In this document: positions 42,191 through 50,989 of the stretch, in pieces | How positions within the stretch are numbered: the first letter of the stretch is position 1 | Layout of the letters: each line of letters begins with the position of its first letter | From: Muribaculaceae bacterium | Lineage (GTDB): Bacteria; Bacteroidota; Bacteroidia; Bacteroidales; Muribaculaceae | Assembly (NCBI GenBank): GCA_023665425.1 | Contig: JAMPDX010000001.1 | Location: 30,154 to 94,153, forward strand | Direction: 5' to 3' | DNA length: 64,000 nucleotides | The notes under the pieces: generated by a model | Databases searched by the model: none | Told to the model about the DNA's origin: nothing | Seen by the model: the letters and a program-made list of their open reading frames with translations, nothing else | Translations under genes and position numbers: made by a program

Positions 42191-42970
42191 TTATAACAAA
42201 AGTTTACGCCGAAATTCGGCAAGTGTTATAGCCGTAGCCATGGCTACATTGAGTGACTCAACTGTGGGTGAGCCGAGAGGATAAGAGGGTATCAACAATG
42301 GAGCATCTATAAGGGCTTTTATTTCCTCTGTCAGGCCTTGTCCCTCATTGCCCATGATTATCATGCCGGTGGCTGACAATGGGGCGGCATACATATTCCT
42401 CCCGTTGAGCAGAGTTCCATATACGGGAAGTGAGGTTTGGGCTTTATAGGTGGCGACATACGCGGGCAGATCAGTGTAGGAGATGTGCACACGACCTATA
42501 GCTCCCATAGTGGCTTGCACCGCCTTGGGATTGAAGATGTCCACAGTCTGATGTGAAGCTATTATATGCTTGACACCGAACCAATCTGCGGCGCGCATTA
42601 TGGTGCCCAAATTGCCCGGATCTTGCACTCCGTCAAGCACTAACACCAATTCATCTCGGAGGGCTTGCGGCTCGGGGACAATCAAGCGCGGTTGCCGGTA
42701 AACGGCAACCATGCGCGGTGGGGTGGACAGGCCTGATATCTGCTCTATCTGCTTTTTATTCACCTCATAAACATGACTCATTTCTACTCCGCTGGGAATA
42801 CCCTTTTCTTCAACCAAAGATTTCTCAATTACAAGGGCTTCGAGCTCGAAAAAGTCAAGTGTTTCTTCCACACATTTAACCCCTTCTGCTATAAATAAGT
42901 GCTGGATATCACGCTGTTTACGGCGCCCCAGGGATGCATACAACTTTATTTTAGCTTTCGATATTTCCAT
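42191..42970 (-). CDS. TrmH/SpoU-family rRNA methyltransferase
   Basis: 259 residues. N-terminal SpoU substrate-binding domain (KLYASLGRRKQRDIQHLFIAEGVKCVEE) and C-terminal SPOUT domain: LVLDGVQDPGNLGTIMRAADWFG, IIMGNEGQGLTEEI and GSPTVESLNVAMATAITLAEF. Full-length TrmH/RlmB-like; the precise nucleotide target is not evident. It is a distant paralogue of the 39224-40027 gene in the same window. Divergent from nfo. Confidence 0.92.
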   Translation of the reverse strand: MEISKAKIKLYASLGRRKQRDIQHLFIAEGVKCVEETLDFFELEALVIEKSLVEEKGIPSGVEMSHVYEVNKKQIEQISGLSTPPRMVAVYRQPRLIVPEPQALRDELVLVLDGVQDPGNLGTIMRAADWFGVKHIIASHQTVDIFNPKAVQATMGAIGRVHISYTDLPAYVATYKAQTSLPVYGTLLNGRNMYAAPLSATGMIIMGNEGQGLTEEIKALIDAPLLIPSYPLGSPTVESLNVAMATAITLAEFRRKLLL

Positions 42971-43021
42971 GTTTCAGACAATAAAATTACGCCAAAATTA
43001 TAAACTATACAAATTTTTTCG

Positions 43022-43029
43022 TAACTTTG
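43022..43029 (+). promoter_or_regulatory. promoter -7 box of nfo
   Basis: TAACTTTG, 21 bases before the nfo ATG at 43051; a clear TTTG box 20 bases upstream is not visible (only a T-run). Confidence 0.5.
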
Positions 43030-43050
43030 TGTGTTTTTTGACACGTAGTT

Positions 43051-43893
43051 ATGAAATACATAGGTGCACACGTGAGTGCTGAAGGGGGAGTCCAATACAC
43101 GCCTGAGCGCGCAAAAGAAATTGGTGCTCAAGCATTTGCATTATTTACTCGCAATTCTAACCGGTGGAAGAGTGCCCCTCTCAAAGCCAAGCAAGTCGAC
43201 ACATTCAAGCAGCAATGTGCCGATATGGGTTATACCCCCGCGCAGATACTCCCCCACGATAGTTTTCTGATTAATCTCGGTAGCCCCGATGAGGAGAAAT
43301 TGCTCAAGAGCCGCGAAGCATTTCTCGATGAGTTTCGCCGCTGTGAGCAGCTCGGCTTGTGTATGCTCAATTTCCATCCCGGCAGCCACCTTGGGCTCAT
43401 AGATGAGGACCGATGTCTTGATCTGATTGCCGAGTCTATCAACTATACTTTGGATGACACTCAGGGAGTCACCGCCGTGATTGAGAATACTGCCGGACAG
43501 GGCTCAAACCTGGGATACACTTTTGAGCAGATAGCTCATATTATTGACAAGGTTGAAGACAAGTCTCGCGTGGGAGTATGTATAGATACATGCCACACAT
43601 ATTCCGCCGGTTACGACCTGCGCACTGAGGAGGGTTACCGCAAGACCTGGCAACAGTTTGACGAGGTGATAGGGGCTCAATACCTCCGCGCTATACACCT
43701 CAACGACGACAAGCGAGAGCTGGCCAGCCGCATTGACCGACATGCCTCGATAGGTCAGGGCACTCTGGGCAAGGACTTTTTCACCCGTCTTGTTAACGAC
43801 CCTCGCTTTGACAATATGCCTATCATCCTCGAGACTCCGGAGCCGCTCCTGTGGCCCGACGAGATAGCATGGCTTTATTCGCAAATAAAATAA
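43051..43893 (+). CDS. nfo: endonuclease IV (AP endonuclease)
   Basis: 280 residues of the Nfo TIM-barrel family, which cuts 5' of abasic sites in base-excision repair with a trinuclear zinc centre. Signatures: [11 protein letters not shown] at the N-terminus, [10 protein letters not shown] with zinc-ligand His, [12 protein letters not shown] (Glu ligand), [15 protein letters not shown] (Asp/His ligands), [22 protein letters not shown] and ILETPEP. Complete and of normal length. Confidence 0.97.
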   Translation: MKYIGAHVSAEGGVQYTPERAKEIGAQAFALFTRNSNRWKSAPLKAKQVDTFKQQCADMGYTPAQILPHDSFLINLGSPDEEKLLKSREAFLDEFRRCEQLGLCMLNFHPGSHLGLIDEDRCLDLIAESINYTLDDTQGVTAVIENTAGQGSNLGYTFEQIAHIIDKVEDKSRVGVCIDTCHTYSAGYDLRTEEGYRKTWQQFDEVIGAQYLRAIHLNDDKRELASRIDRHASIGQGTLGKDFFTRLVNDPRFDNMPIILETPEPLLWPDEIAWLYSQIK

Positions 43894-43966
43894 TTTTCCC
43901 GGTTACGATAATTTACACAAAACGAAGAATAATCAATCTCAGTTAACTAAATAAAATTCTTAACAC

Positions 43967-45808
43967 ATGAAAACTAAACCGGATTTAAGCTTCTGGAAAT
44001 TATGGAACCTGAGCTTCGGTTTCTTCGGGGTTCAAATCGCCTACGCGTTGCAGAGTGCCAATGTGTCTCGCATATTCTCCACTATAGGAGCCGACCCGCA
44101 TGACCTCAGTTACTTTTGGATTCTTCCCCCATTGATGGGTATGATAGTACAGCCCATCGTGGGCACCTTGAGCGATAAGACTTGGAATCGATTCGGACGC
44201 CGTCTTCCTTATCTCATCATAGGTGCCATTGTAGCTGTAATAGTGATGTGTCTGCTTCCTAACGCCGGTTCTTTCGGCTTGGGCCTGTCGAGCGCGATAC
44301 TCTTCGGCCTTGTCTCACTGATGCTGCTTGACACTTCTATCAACATGGCAATGCAGCCCTTCAAGATGCTTGTGGGTGATATGGTCAACGAGAAACAAAA
44401 AGGCTTGGCGTACTCAATACAGAGCTTCCTGTGCAATGCCGGTTCGGTAGTAGGTTTCGTTTTCCCGTTCGTATTCGCCTGGATAGGTATCAAAAGCACC
44501 GCCCCCGATGGCGTTGTGCCTGACACCGTAATATGGTCATTCTATATTGGCGCCGCTATCCTCATGATGTGTGTCATCTATTCATTGGTGAAAATAAAAG
44601 AGTGGCCTCCAAAGGTTTATGCCGAATATAACGGCGGTGCTGAGCCGGCAAAGAAGAGCGAGAAGAGCGAGAAGAAGGAGAAGACCAACATTATCACTCT
44701 GCTCAAAAATGCCCCCTCAACATTCTGGACCGTGGGCCTGGTACAGTTCTTCTGCTGGTTCGCTTTCCTGTTCATGTGGACATATACCACCAATACTGTG
44801 GCTACCAGCGCATTCGATACTCCCGTGGTCGAAAAAATTGACGGCATCACAGATGGAAATGCCAAGGTAGATGGCAAGTTTATCCTCATCAACGATACTA
44901 CCATTATTGTCAAGGATGGTAAAGCCCTCGTGCGCGGCATCAACCTCAACGGTACGCTCACTGATGCTGCCTTGATTATAAATGCCAAAGGTGACACTAT
45001 CGTGGCAGAGCACTCTATCCGTTATGGTGAGTCAGGCCACCCGTTAGCCAACTTTACAGAGCCTATTGCCATGGCAGGTGAGACTATATCAGTAGACGGC
45101 AATCAGATCACTCTTCCCACGGATGCAACTCTCGCCACTTATCTCAACGGCCTCAAGGGGAATGTTGAGTTTACCAAGGGCGCCAATGTCAGCATCAATC
45201 ATGAGACAGGTCAATTGCAAGTCATGGAGGCTGAAAATATTACCCTCAATACAGACAATGCCACCTTCGAGAGTCATCCTGACCTTGACACAGCTTCAGC
45301 TCAATACAGCGCTGCAGGTGACTGGGTAGGTATCCTCTTCGCTGTTCAGGCGCTCGCTTCTGTGCTCTGGGCAGTAGTGCTCCCCCGCTTCCGCAGCCGC
45401 AAACTTTCATACGCTTTGAGTCTGCTGCTCGGCGGTATCGGCTTCATCCTCTCCGGATATGTCACCAACCAATATTTGCTGTTTATACCCTTCATTCTAA
45501 TAGGCTGCGGCTGGGCTGCAATGCTCGCATGGCCCTTCACTATACTGACAAATTCGCTGAAGTCCGGCAACATAGGCACATATCTGGGCTTGTTCAATTG
45601 CTCTATATGTCTGCCTCAGATTGTAGCCGCACTGTTGGGTGGCGTTATCCTCAACATCTTCAGCACCCCGGGCGAGATAGCTCCCGTGTATATGATGATG
45701 GTAGTAGCCGGTATATCTATGATTATAGGTGCCGCATGTGTGGGTATCATCAAAGAAGGCAAATCCGATGAGCAGCCCGCTGAGACAGTACCTGAATCCG
45801 AGATATAA
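43967..45808 (+). CDS. MFS sugar transporter (SLC45-like) with a large periplasmic insertion
   Basis: 613 residues; the SLC45/maltose-sucrose MFS group in Bacteroidota usually has about 440-480. Family signatures: LSFWKLWNLSFGFFGVQIAYALQSANVSRIF at the N-terminus, VGTLSDKTWNRFGRRLPYLIIG (loop 2-3 motif) and FKMLVGDMVNEKQKG. A Lys/Glu-rich cytoplasmic loop (about 222-242) follows TM6. Between TM7 (about 253-282) and TM8 (from about 450) lies an insertion of about 160 residues (284-448; DNA 44816-45310) rich in Val/Thr/Asp/Asn, predicted beta structure, on the periplasmic side. Probably a glucoside importer; the insertion's role is unknown. Single gene with its own terminator. Confidence 0.85.
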   Translation: MKTKPDLSFWKLWNLSFGFFGVQIAYALQSANVSRIFSTIGADPHDLSYFWILPPLMGMIVQPIVGTLSDKTWNRFGRRLPYLIIGAIVAVIVMCLLPNAGSFGLGLSSAILFGLVSLMLLDTSINMAMQPFKMLVGDMVNEKQKGLAYSIQSFLCNAGSVVGFVFPFVFAWIGIKSTAPDGVVPDTVIWSFYIGAAILMMCVIYSLVKIKEWPPKVYAEYNGGAEPAKKSEKSEKKEKTNIITLLKNAPSTFWTVGLVQFFCWFAFLFMWTYTTNTVATSAFDTPVVEKIDGITDGNAKVDGKFILINDTTIIVKDGKALVRGINLNGTLTDAALIINAKGDTIVAEHSIRYGESGHPLANFTEPIAMAGETISVDGNQITLPTDATLATYLNGLKGNVEFTKGANVSINHETGQLQVMEAENITLNTDNATFESHPDLDTASAQYSAAGDWVGILFAVQALASVLWAVVLPRFRSRKLSYALSLLLGGIGFILSGYVTNQYLLFIPFILIGCGWAAMLAWPFTILTNSLKSGNIGTYLGLFNCSICLPQIVAALLGGVILNIFSTPGEIAPVYMMMVVAGISMIIGAACVGIIKEGKSDEQPAETVPESEI

Positions 45809-45828
45809 TCCCAATTAACAAATAGGTC

Positions 45829-45860
45829 AAGGCGTGGCAGATTATTCTGCCGCGCCTTTC
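45829..45860. terminator. terminator between MFS and aquaporin genes
   Basis: 12-bp stem AAGGCGTGGCAG (45829-45840) with CTGCCGCGCCTT (45847-45858), one G-T pair, ATTATT loop. Convergent genes on either side. Confidence 0.78.
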
Positions 45861-45880
45861 GTATGGATATATAATGGTAG

Positions 45881-46576
45881 TTAAGCTGTCAAATCCTCGT
45901 TCTTGTTAGAGGGCACAATGCCTCGCCAAACTACTGCGGCTACCAGTGCGCCAAACAAGGGGCCTGCACACATAATCCAGAAGTCTTTAAACGCTGCCGG
46001 GTCCATCAATGCCGGGCCAAATGAGCGTGCCGGGTTAACGGAACAATTATCTACCGGAATACCTACAATATTAACCAGGCCTAATGCCAGACCGATGGCT
46101 ACACCGGCCAGAGCTGCATTATTGCACTTTGAGGTGGCACCAAGCACCACGAAGACAAAGAAGAAGGTGAGCAATGCCTCAACCATCAGTGCCATCCATG
46201 TAGTGGCACCCTTTTGAAGGACATTAGTTGCCAAGAAGAAGTCGCCGGTGGTGCCTCCATAGTTGAAGCCCGGGTTATCCCAAACTATCCAATAAAGGAA
46301 GGCGGCCCCCACGGCTGCACCGCACATCTGTGCTATCACATAGAAGAAGAAATCCTTGAACTTCATACCGCCTGTAATCCACACAGCAAAAGAGACTGCG
46401 GGATTTACATGGCATCCTGATATACCTCCTATTGCATAACACAAGCATACGAGTACAAGCCCGAAACACAGACCAATACCCAACCCACCAATGGAAGGCC
46501 CGGCAAGCACTGCGCTTCCGCATGCCAACAGCACAAGAAACATTGTGCCGAAAAATTCAGCTAAATACTTTTTCAT
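45881..46576 (-). CDS. aquaporin (MIP family, AqpZ-like)
   Basis: 231 residues, six helices and two half-helices with NPA motifs HVNPAVSF and SVNPARSFGP. By alignment to E. coli AqpZ, the selectivity-filter positions are Phe (kept, LCFGL), Asn in place of His174 (VNIVGIP), Cys in place of Thr183 (NCSVNPAR) and Arg189 (kept). Loss of the filter His is unusual for a strict water channel. The protein lacks the extra loop of glycerol facilitators, so water channel is the best call, with altered selectivity possible. Confidence 0.9.
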   Translation of the reverse strand: MKKYLAEFFGTMFLVLLACGSAVLAGPSIGGLGIGLCFGLVLVCLCYAIGGISGCHVNPAVSFAVWITGGMKFKDFFFYVIAQMCGAAVGAAFLYWIVWDNPGFNYGGTTGDFFLATNVLQKGATTWMALMVEALLTFFFVFVVLGATSKCNNAALAGVAIGLALGLVNIVGIPVDNCSVNPARSFGPALMDPAAFKDFWIMCAGPLFGALVAAVVWRGIVPSNKNEDLTA

Positions 46577-46600
46577 AATCTAAACACTTAATATAGTAAT

Positions 46601-46623
46601 AATTAAAATTGAGTAGACACCTA
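46601..46623. repeat. isolated end-like fragment of the MITE family
   Basis: TTAAAATTGAGTAGACACCT at 46603-46622 matches the right end of the element at 63755-63947 (TTTAAATTGAGTAGACACTT) at most positions. No second end was seen nearby. Confidence 0.45.
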
Positions 46624-46751
46624 TCTCCTCAAACTATAATCTTCTTTTCTTTTCTTAACAAATAAACACCGAAAAAGTTAATTTTTACACATAAAGAGAT
46701 AGTTCAAATCGACGTATTCATTGTATTTGTTGAGAAAATAAAGTCTAATGC

Positions 46752-46782
46752 TTGTGTAATTAAAATTATTTTTGTAATTTTG
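46752..46782 (+). promoter_or_regulatory. promoter of the S24 regulator gene
   Basis: TTG (46752-46754), 20 bases, TAATTTTG (46775-46782). ATG at 46844. Confidence 0.65.
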
Positions 46783-46843
46783 TGCAATGATATGCTTGAC
46801 ATATCCCAAATAAGTTATACAGACTCTCAACATCTTACTTGTT

Positions 46844-47503
46844 ATGACAGACAAAGATAAAATTTTAGCACTACGACAGCATACCGGTCTGAGCCTTAAA
46901 CGGCTTGCCGAGGAGTGCAATATCGGTTCTCCACAGACCCTCTACGATATCAAAAATGGCAAACATGGCATCTCGCGCGAAGTGGCTGCGCGTATTCATA
47001 GTCGCTTCCCAGAAGTTAGTATTGGGTGGCTCTTAGCCGGAGTGGGGGAGATGCTTGACTCATCCGATAACTATACTGAAGCGCCGGAAGCACCGTCAGA
47101 AAACCGTGTCCCCCTCGTACCCATATCCGCATTCGCCGGCCCTATAAGGGAGTTTTACGCCGATGGTATACGCAGCCAAGAATGTGAGACAATTTTCAGC
47201 CCCACCTCAGGGGCCGAACTCGCCATAACAGTCTCCGGAGACAGCATGGAACCCAACCTCATGGATGGCTCCATAATTTTTATTAAGCGTATAAACGACG
47301 AGGCTTTCATCCCCTGGGGGCACACTATGGTTATAGATACAGAAAATGGAGCTTTCGTCAAGGATATATTCCCGGGTACTGATGACAGCACAGTCATAGC
47401 CCATAGCAAAAACGAAAGATACCCTGACATGGTGATACCTCGCACAAGTATTTACGGCATTTATCGAGTATTGAATGCTGTCAAGTCTTTCGGGTTGATG
47501 TAA
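46844..47503 (+). CDS. LexA/CI-like regulator (HTH plus S24 peptidase domain)
   Basis: 219 residues. N-terminal helix-turn-helix of the XRE type (about 5-60: LSLKRLAEECNIGSPQTLYDIKNGKHGI), then an S24 serine-lysine peptidase domain (about 95-215). The catalytic Ser is in TVSGDSMEPNL and the Lys in GAFVKDIF. An Ala-Gly pair in ISAFAGP lies 35 residues before the Ser, the spacing of the LexA self-cleavage site. Such a protein could be a damage-inducible repressor. It is a single gene just upstream of the tRNA cluster, with no prophage genes around it; a chromosomal stress regulator is more likely than a phage repressor. Confidence 0.88.
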   Translation: MTDKDKILALRQHTGLSLKRLAEECNIGSPQTLYDIKNGKHGISREVAARIHSRFPEVSIGWLLAGVGEMLDSSDNYTEAPEAPSENRVPLVPISAFAGPIREFYADGIRSQECETIFSPTSGAELAITVSGDSMEPNLMDGSIIFIKRINDEAFIPWGHTMVIDTENGAFVKDIFPGTDDSTVIAHSKNERYPDMVIPRTSIYGIYRVLNAVKSFGLM

Positions 47504-47688
47504 ATGCGCTCCTTCTCATCCTTATATATGGCCTCATTCTACAAAAAAAGTTAATCCAGAACGTCAAAAAGAGCAATTTTTTTAAGGAATGGAGCTTGAA
47601 ACGGATAATTTAGACATTCTATATCTTGCTGTATAGCAATAGATTATGTTGAAAACTAAAAAAAATAATTAATTTTTTAGCTCAAAAA

Positions 47689-47720
47689 TTTGGTCACATC
47701 AAAAAAAGGCGCTAACTTTG
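47689..47720 (+). promoter_or_regulatory. promoter of the tRNA-Gly/Gly/Leu cluster
   Basis: TTTG (47689-47692), 20 bases, TAACTTTG (47713-47720), 33 bases before the first tRNA. The 250-bp gap 47504-47753 otherwise shows only AT-rich sequence. Confidence 0.75.
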
Positions 47721-47753
47721 CATCGCATTTGAGAGGAATGCACTACTAAAAAT

Positions 47754-47826
<73 letters not shown>

Positions 47827-48026
47827 CAAGTTCTTTGAATTTTTGATAAGATGCGAGCATTGAGTCTCAGCCCCTCTTTGAGACAAAATAAAATGTCTTA
47901 GGTCACGAAGTCTGGTATGGTGATAATCGCAAGTAACATTCAGCTCGGCAGAATGAAATTATTCGACGTCACAGACAATGAGTAATGATTATCAGATACT
48001 AAGAGACAGAAGCCTAAGCGTAATAT

Positions 48027-48099
<73 letters not shown>

Positions 48100-48128
48100 C
48101 CAAGCAATGCTCAACGGCATCTTAAAAT

Positions 48129-48213
48129 GTCCGGGTGGTGGAATTGGTAGACACGCTACTTTGAGGGGGTAGTGCCCGTTGAGGGCGTGTGAGTTCGAAT
48201 CTCATCTCGGACA
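48129..48213 (+). tRNA. tRNA-Leu (GAG)
   Basis: 85-nt class II tRNA with long variable arm (GTGCCCGTTGAGGGCGT region); acceptor GTCCGGG/CTCGGAC; anticodon GAG in loop TTGAGGG. CCA not encoded. Confidence 0.95.
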
Positions 48214-48218
48214 CCTTG

Positions 48219-48265
48219 AAAATCTGCAAGCAGTTGACTCTCAACGCTTGCAGATTTTATTTTAT
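48219..48265 (+). terminator. intrinsic terminator of the tRNA cluster
   Basis: Perfect 13-bp stem AAAATCTGCAAGC (48219-48231) with GCTTGCAGATTTT (48246-48258), then ATTTTATATT. Confidence 0.85.
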
Positions 48266-48318
48266 ATTCAAGTTTCGTAAGAAGTCTCCAATTGAACATG
48301 TATAGTAAGGAGGGGTCA

Positions 48319-48533
48319 CCGGAAAGGGGCGGTTGGTGAGCGCAGGCGCATCGACCACGCTACAACACAACAATTGAAGAATTTTCAGTAAATCGGTGTC
48401 CCGGCGGACACCATTTTGTCAGCATATTTACCCCCGCACATCCACGGCTTCGCCGCGTATGTACGGGGGGTACTAATAAATCAGTGTCATGACGGACACC
48501 ATCTTTGCGTATACAGTCTCGTATTGCGCCTGT
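48319..48533 (-). repeat. three-hairpin intergenic repeat, inverted copy
   Basis: Reverse complement of the repeat at 18930-19140, with all three hairpins preserved (for example GTGTCCGTCATGACAC and the CCCCGTACATACGCGGCG block read on the minus strand). Its end lies 3 bp from the dnaA stop codon. The preceding 50 bases (48269-48318) match 16971-17020 beside the degenerate third copy. Confidence 0.75.
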
Positions 48534-48536
48534 GGG

Positions 48537-49943
48537 TTAGTGGCTTTGGAGGGTCTGCTCGATGGCCTGGATTTGTTGGGCGAAGGAGGGTTCGAGGGAG
48601 ATACGGTTTTCGGTGGTCTTGATGCCGTGGAGCACAGTGACGTGTGAGCGGTTGAGCTTATATCCTATCATTTTGCTACTCAAGTCCGTGAGCTTGTAGG
48701 CAAGGTACATAATGACCTGGCGGGCATCGGCGATATCCCTGACACGCGAGCGGGAGAAGACCACATCCGGATCAAGATCAAACTGTTGCGCTACCATCTC
48801 CACAATCATGTCAAAATTTATTCGCCGTTTTGTCAGTTTGACAGTGCTTTGCATCACCACAGAGGCCAGCTGCGGTGTAATGGGCTGATTCATAAGCGCG
48901 GCACGGGCTATGAGTGATACCACAATACCTTCAAGCTCGCGCACTGAATCGGTGACATTTGTGGCTATGACGTTAATCACATCTTCTGAAAGAGCCAGAC
49001 CGTTTTTTACCGACTTCTTTCGCAATATGGATTTGCGCAGGTCGAGGTCAGGTCCCGGCAATTGCTCGGTGACACCCCATTTGAAACGATTTACGAGACG
49101 CTCCATGATGCCCTCAAGCGACACGGGAGGGCGGTCGCTGGTCATTACCAACAAGGTGCCCTTCTGATGCAAGTAGCTAAAAATCTGGAAGAACGCATTC
49201 TGTATACCCGGCTTGCCAGTAAGCTCCTGTATGTCATCTATGAGGAGCACATCTATGCTCTGATAGAAGTTGATGAAGTCGTTTATATGCTTCTCACGGA
49301 CAGCGTTACCGTATTGATTTTCGAAAGTGCGAGCGCGCACGTAGAGCACACGTGCGTTGGGATGATTTTCCTTGACACGCAGGCCTATAGCATGCATCAG
49401 GTGTGTCTTACCCACACCGGTGTTGCCATATAGGAAGAAGGGATTGAAGTCGGTCTTGCGCGGATTATTACCGATTGACTCAGCTATGGTGTACACAAGG
49501 CGATTGCTGGCACCCTGGCAATAGTTCTCAAATGTATATGAATCAATAAGCTGGGAGTCAACCTCCTCATATTCTATTTCGGGCTGAACGGAGTCCGATG
49601 TCTTCTGCCGATGTTGGGGCTGGGGGCGCTTTATCTGTTTATCGCCGTCAGAGGTAGACTTCTCAATAGTAACCGCTGATGTGGGGTCAGAGCTGACTAC
49701 ATTATATGTATAATCAATCTTCACTCCGGGGCCATAGACCTCTTTGAGAGCTTTGCGTATAACGGCATACAGACGGTTCTCATATTGCATGACAAAGTAT
49801 TCGGAGGGCACACCTATGGTGAGACGTCCGTTCTCGTACCCCATTGATTCAGCATCCTTAAACCAGACATTGAAAATGTCCGGTGGCAGCTGCTGCTGTA
49901 TGAGAGTCATAGTCCGTTGCCAAAGCTCTTTATGGTCAAGCAT
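48537..49943 (-). CDS. dnaA: chromosomal replication initiator DnaA
   Basis: 468 residues. Domain I (about 1-85) with LWQRTMTLIQQQLPPDIFNVWF, a variable linker rich in Gln/Ser/Lys (about 95-130), AAA+ domain III with Walker A YGNTGVGKTHL and Walker B VDVLLIDDIQ, sensor-type MTSDRPP, and domain IV with the DNA-binding signature KMIGYKLNRSHVTVLHGIKT. In that signature the usual R-D-H-T-T of DnaA-box contacts reads R-S-H-V-T, with one residue fewer just before it. No cluster of DnaA boxes was seen beside the gene, so oriC is probably elsewhere, as is common in Bacteroidota. Downstream end abuts the repeat at 48533. Confidence 0.97.
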   Translation of the reverse strand: MLDHKELWQRTMTLIQQQLPPDIFNVWFKDAESMGYENGRLTIGVPSEYFVMQYENRLYAVIRKALKEVYGPGVKIDYTYNVVSSDPTSAVTIEKSTSDGDKQIKRPQPQHRQKTSDSVQPEIEYEEVDSQLIDSYTFENYCQGASNRLVYTIAESIGNNPRKTDFNPFFLYGNTGVGKTHLMHAIGLRVKENHPNARVLYVRARTFENQYGNAVREKHINDFINFYQSIDVLLIDDIQELTGKPGIQNAFFQIFSYLHQKGTLLVMTSDRPPVSLEGIMERLVNRFKWGVTEQLPGPDLDLRKSILRKKSVKNGLALSEDVINVIATNVTDSVRELEGIVVSLIARAALMNQPITPQLASVVMQSTVKLTKRRINFDMIVEMVAQQFDLDPDVVFSRSRVRDIADARQVIMYLAYKLTDLSSKMIGYKLNRSHVTVLHGIKTTENRISLEPSFAQQIQAIEQTLQSH

Positions 49944-49964
49944 TGTGGGCGATACGTGTTATTT

Positions 49965-50909
49965 TTATAGAAGTTTGATACTGATGTAACGCTTGGGATT
50001 GCGCTTGATGTCGACAATGAGAGAGTCGATGTCGGCAGCAGTTTGGCTCAGGCGGTTATAGAATGTGGGGTCGTTGAGCATCTTACCGACAGTGCCATTG
50101 GGGTTATTCAGGTTGTCGCTCAGCTTCTCAAGGTTGGCCGACAGGCTCTTGAGATTACCCATTATGACATTCAGATCCTCCATGGTGGCATCTACCGGTA
50201 TGTTTTTCAAATTTTCTGACAATGCCACCATATTGGCTGCCATGGCGTCGAGGTTAGCGGTTATTGAATTGGCATTATTCAATAGGGTGGGCACATTTGC
50301 ACCCAACGACTTGCGCAAGTCGCCGCTGAGTGCGGTGATGTTGGCTGTTATCTCGTCGAGGCGTTCCACTGAGCTGTTTATTGCAGGGTGGCCTGAGATG
50401 GCATTCAAGTTGGCAGCAGTGGCATTGAGGTTGTTCATCAGAGAGTCGAGTACCGGCAGTATTTCGGTGACCTTGGGCATGATATCATCGCTAACGGTTG
50501 ACATCAGGCCGGGAGCCACACCGCTCACAATTGTGCCGCCCACAGGGAGCATTTTCTTGCTTACACCGAGCTGAAGCACTATTGAGGGACCGCCCAACAG
50601 TGAGCTCTCTATCACCGCATGGCTGTCTTCAGGTACGCGGAGATTTTCGTCAAGGGCGAGAGTCACTTTAATCTTTCCGGGCTTGGCATAGTCAAACTCA
50701 ATGTCGCGAACTTGTCCCACTTTATAACCGTCGATAGTGACGGAGGCAGCTGTCTCAAGCCCCATGACATTGTCATACTCCACGACGTAATAGTTAGCGG
50801 GTTGAAATAAATTTATACCCTTCAAGTAGTTGATGCCAAAGAACAGGATGGTAAGGGCCACAATCACACATAGTCCTATTATCAGTTCTTTTGAGAATAT
50901 CTTTTTCAT
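49965..50909 (-). CDS. MlaD/MCE family protein
   Basis: 314 residues: one N-terminal membrane helix (about 8-28), an MCE domain (about 38-120: YYVVEYDNVMGLETAASVTIDGYKVGQV ... SSLLGGPSIVLQL) and a long helical C-terminal region (about 135-300) with repeated Asn/Leu heptads (NNLNATAANLNAIS, LSANLEKLSDNLNN). MCE proteins form lipid-conducting hexamers in Mla-type phospholipid transport between the membranes. The matching ATPase and permease are not in this window. Downstream of the amidase on the same strand. Confidence 0.9.
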   Translation of the reverse strand: MKKIFSKELIIGLCVIVALTILFFGINYLKGINLFQPANYYVVEYDNVMGLETAASVTIDGYKVGQVRDIEFDYAKPGKIKVTLALDENLRVPEDSHAVIESSLLGGPSIVLQLGVSKKMLPVGGTIVSGVAPGLMSTVSDDIMPKVTEILPVLDSLMNNLNATAANLNAISGHPAINSSVERLDEITANITALSGDLRKSLGANVPTLLNNANSITANLDAMAANMVALSENLKNIPVDATMEDLNVIMGNLKSLSANLEKLSDNLNNPNGTVGKMLNDPTFYNRLSQTAADIDSLIVDIKRNPKRYISIKLL

Positions 50910-50989
50910 ATATCTAATTTTCCGGTTTATGGGTCATATTTTAGTGCTTGGTGCAAGCTGTCTGTTTATAGTGAGGATGAGTGGAAGCA

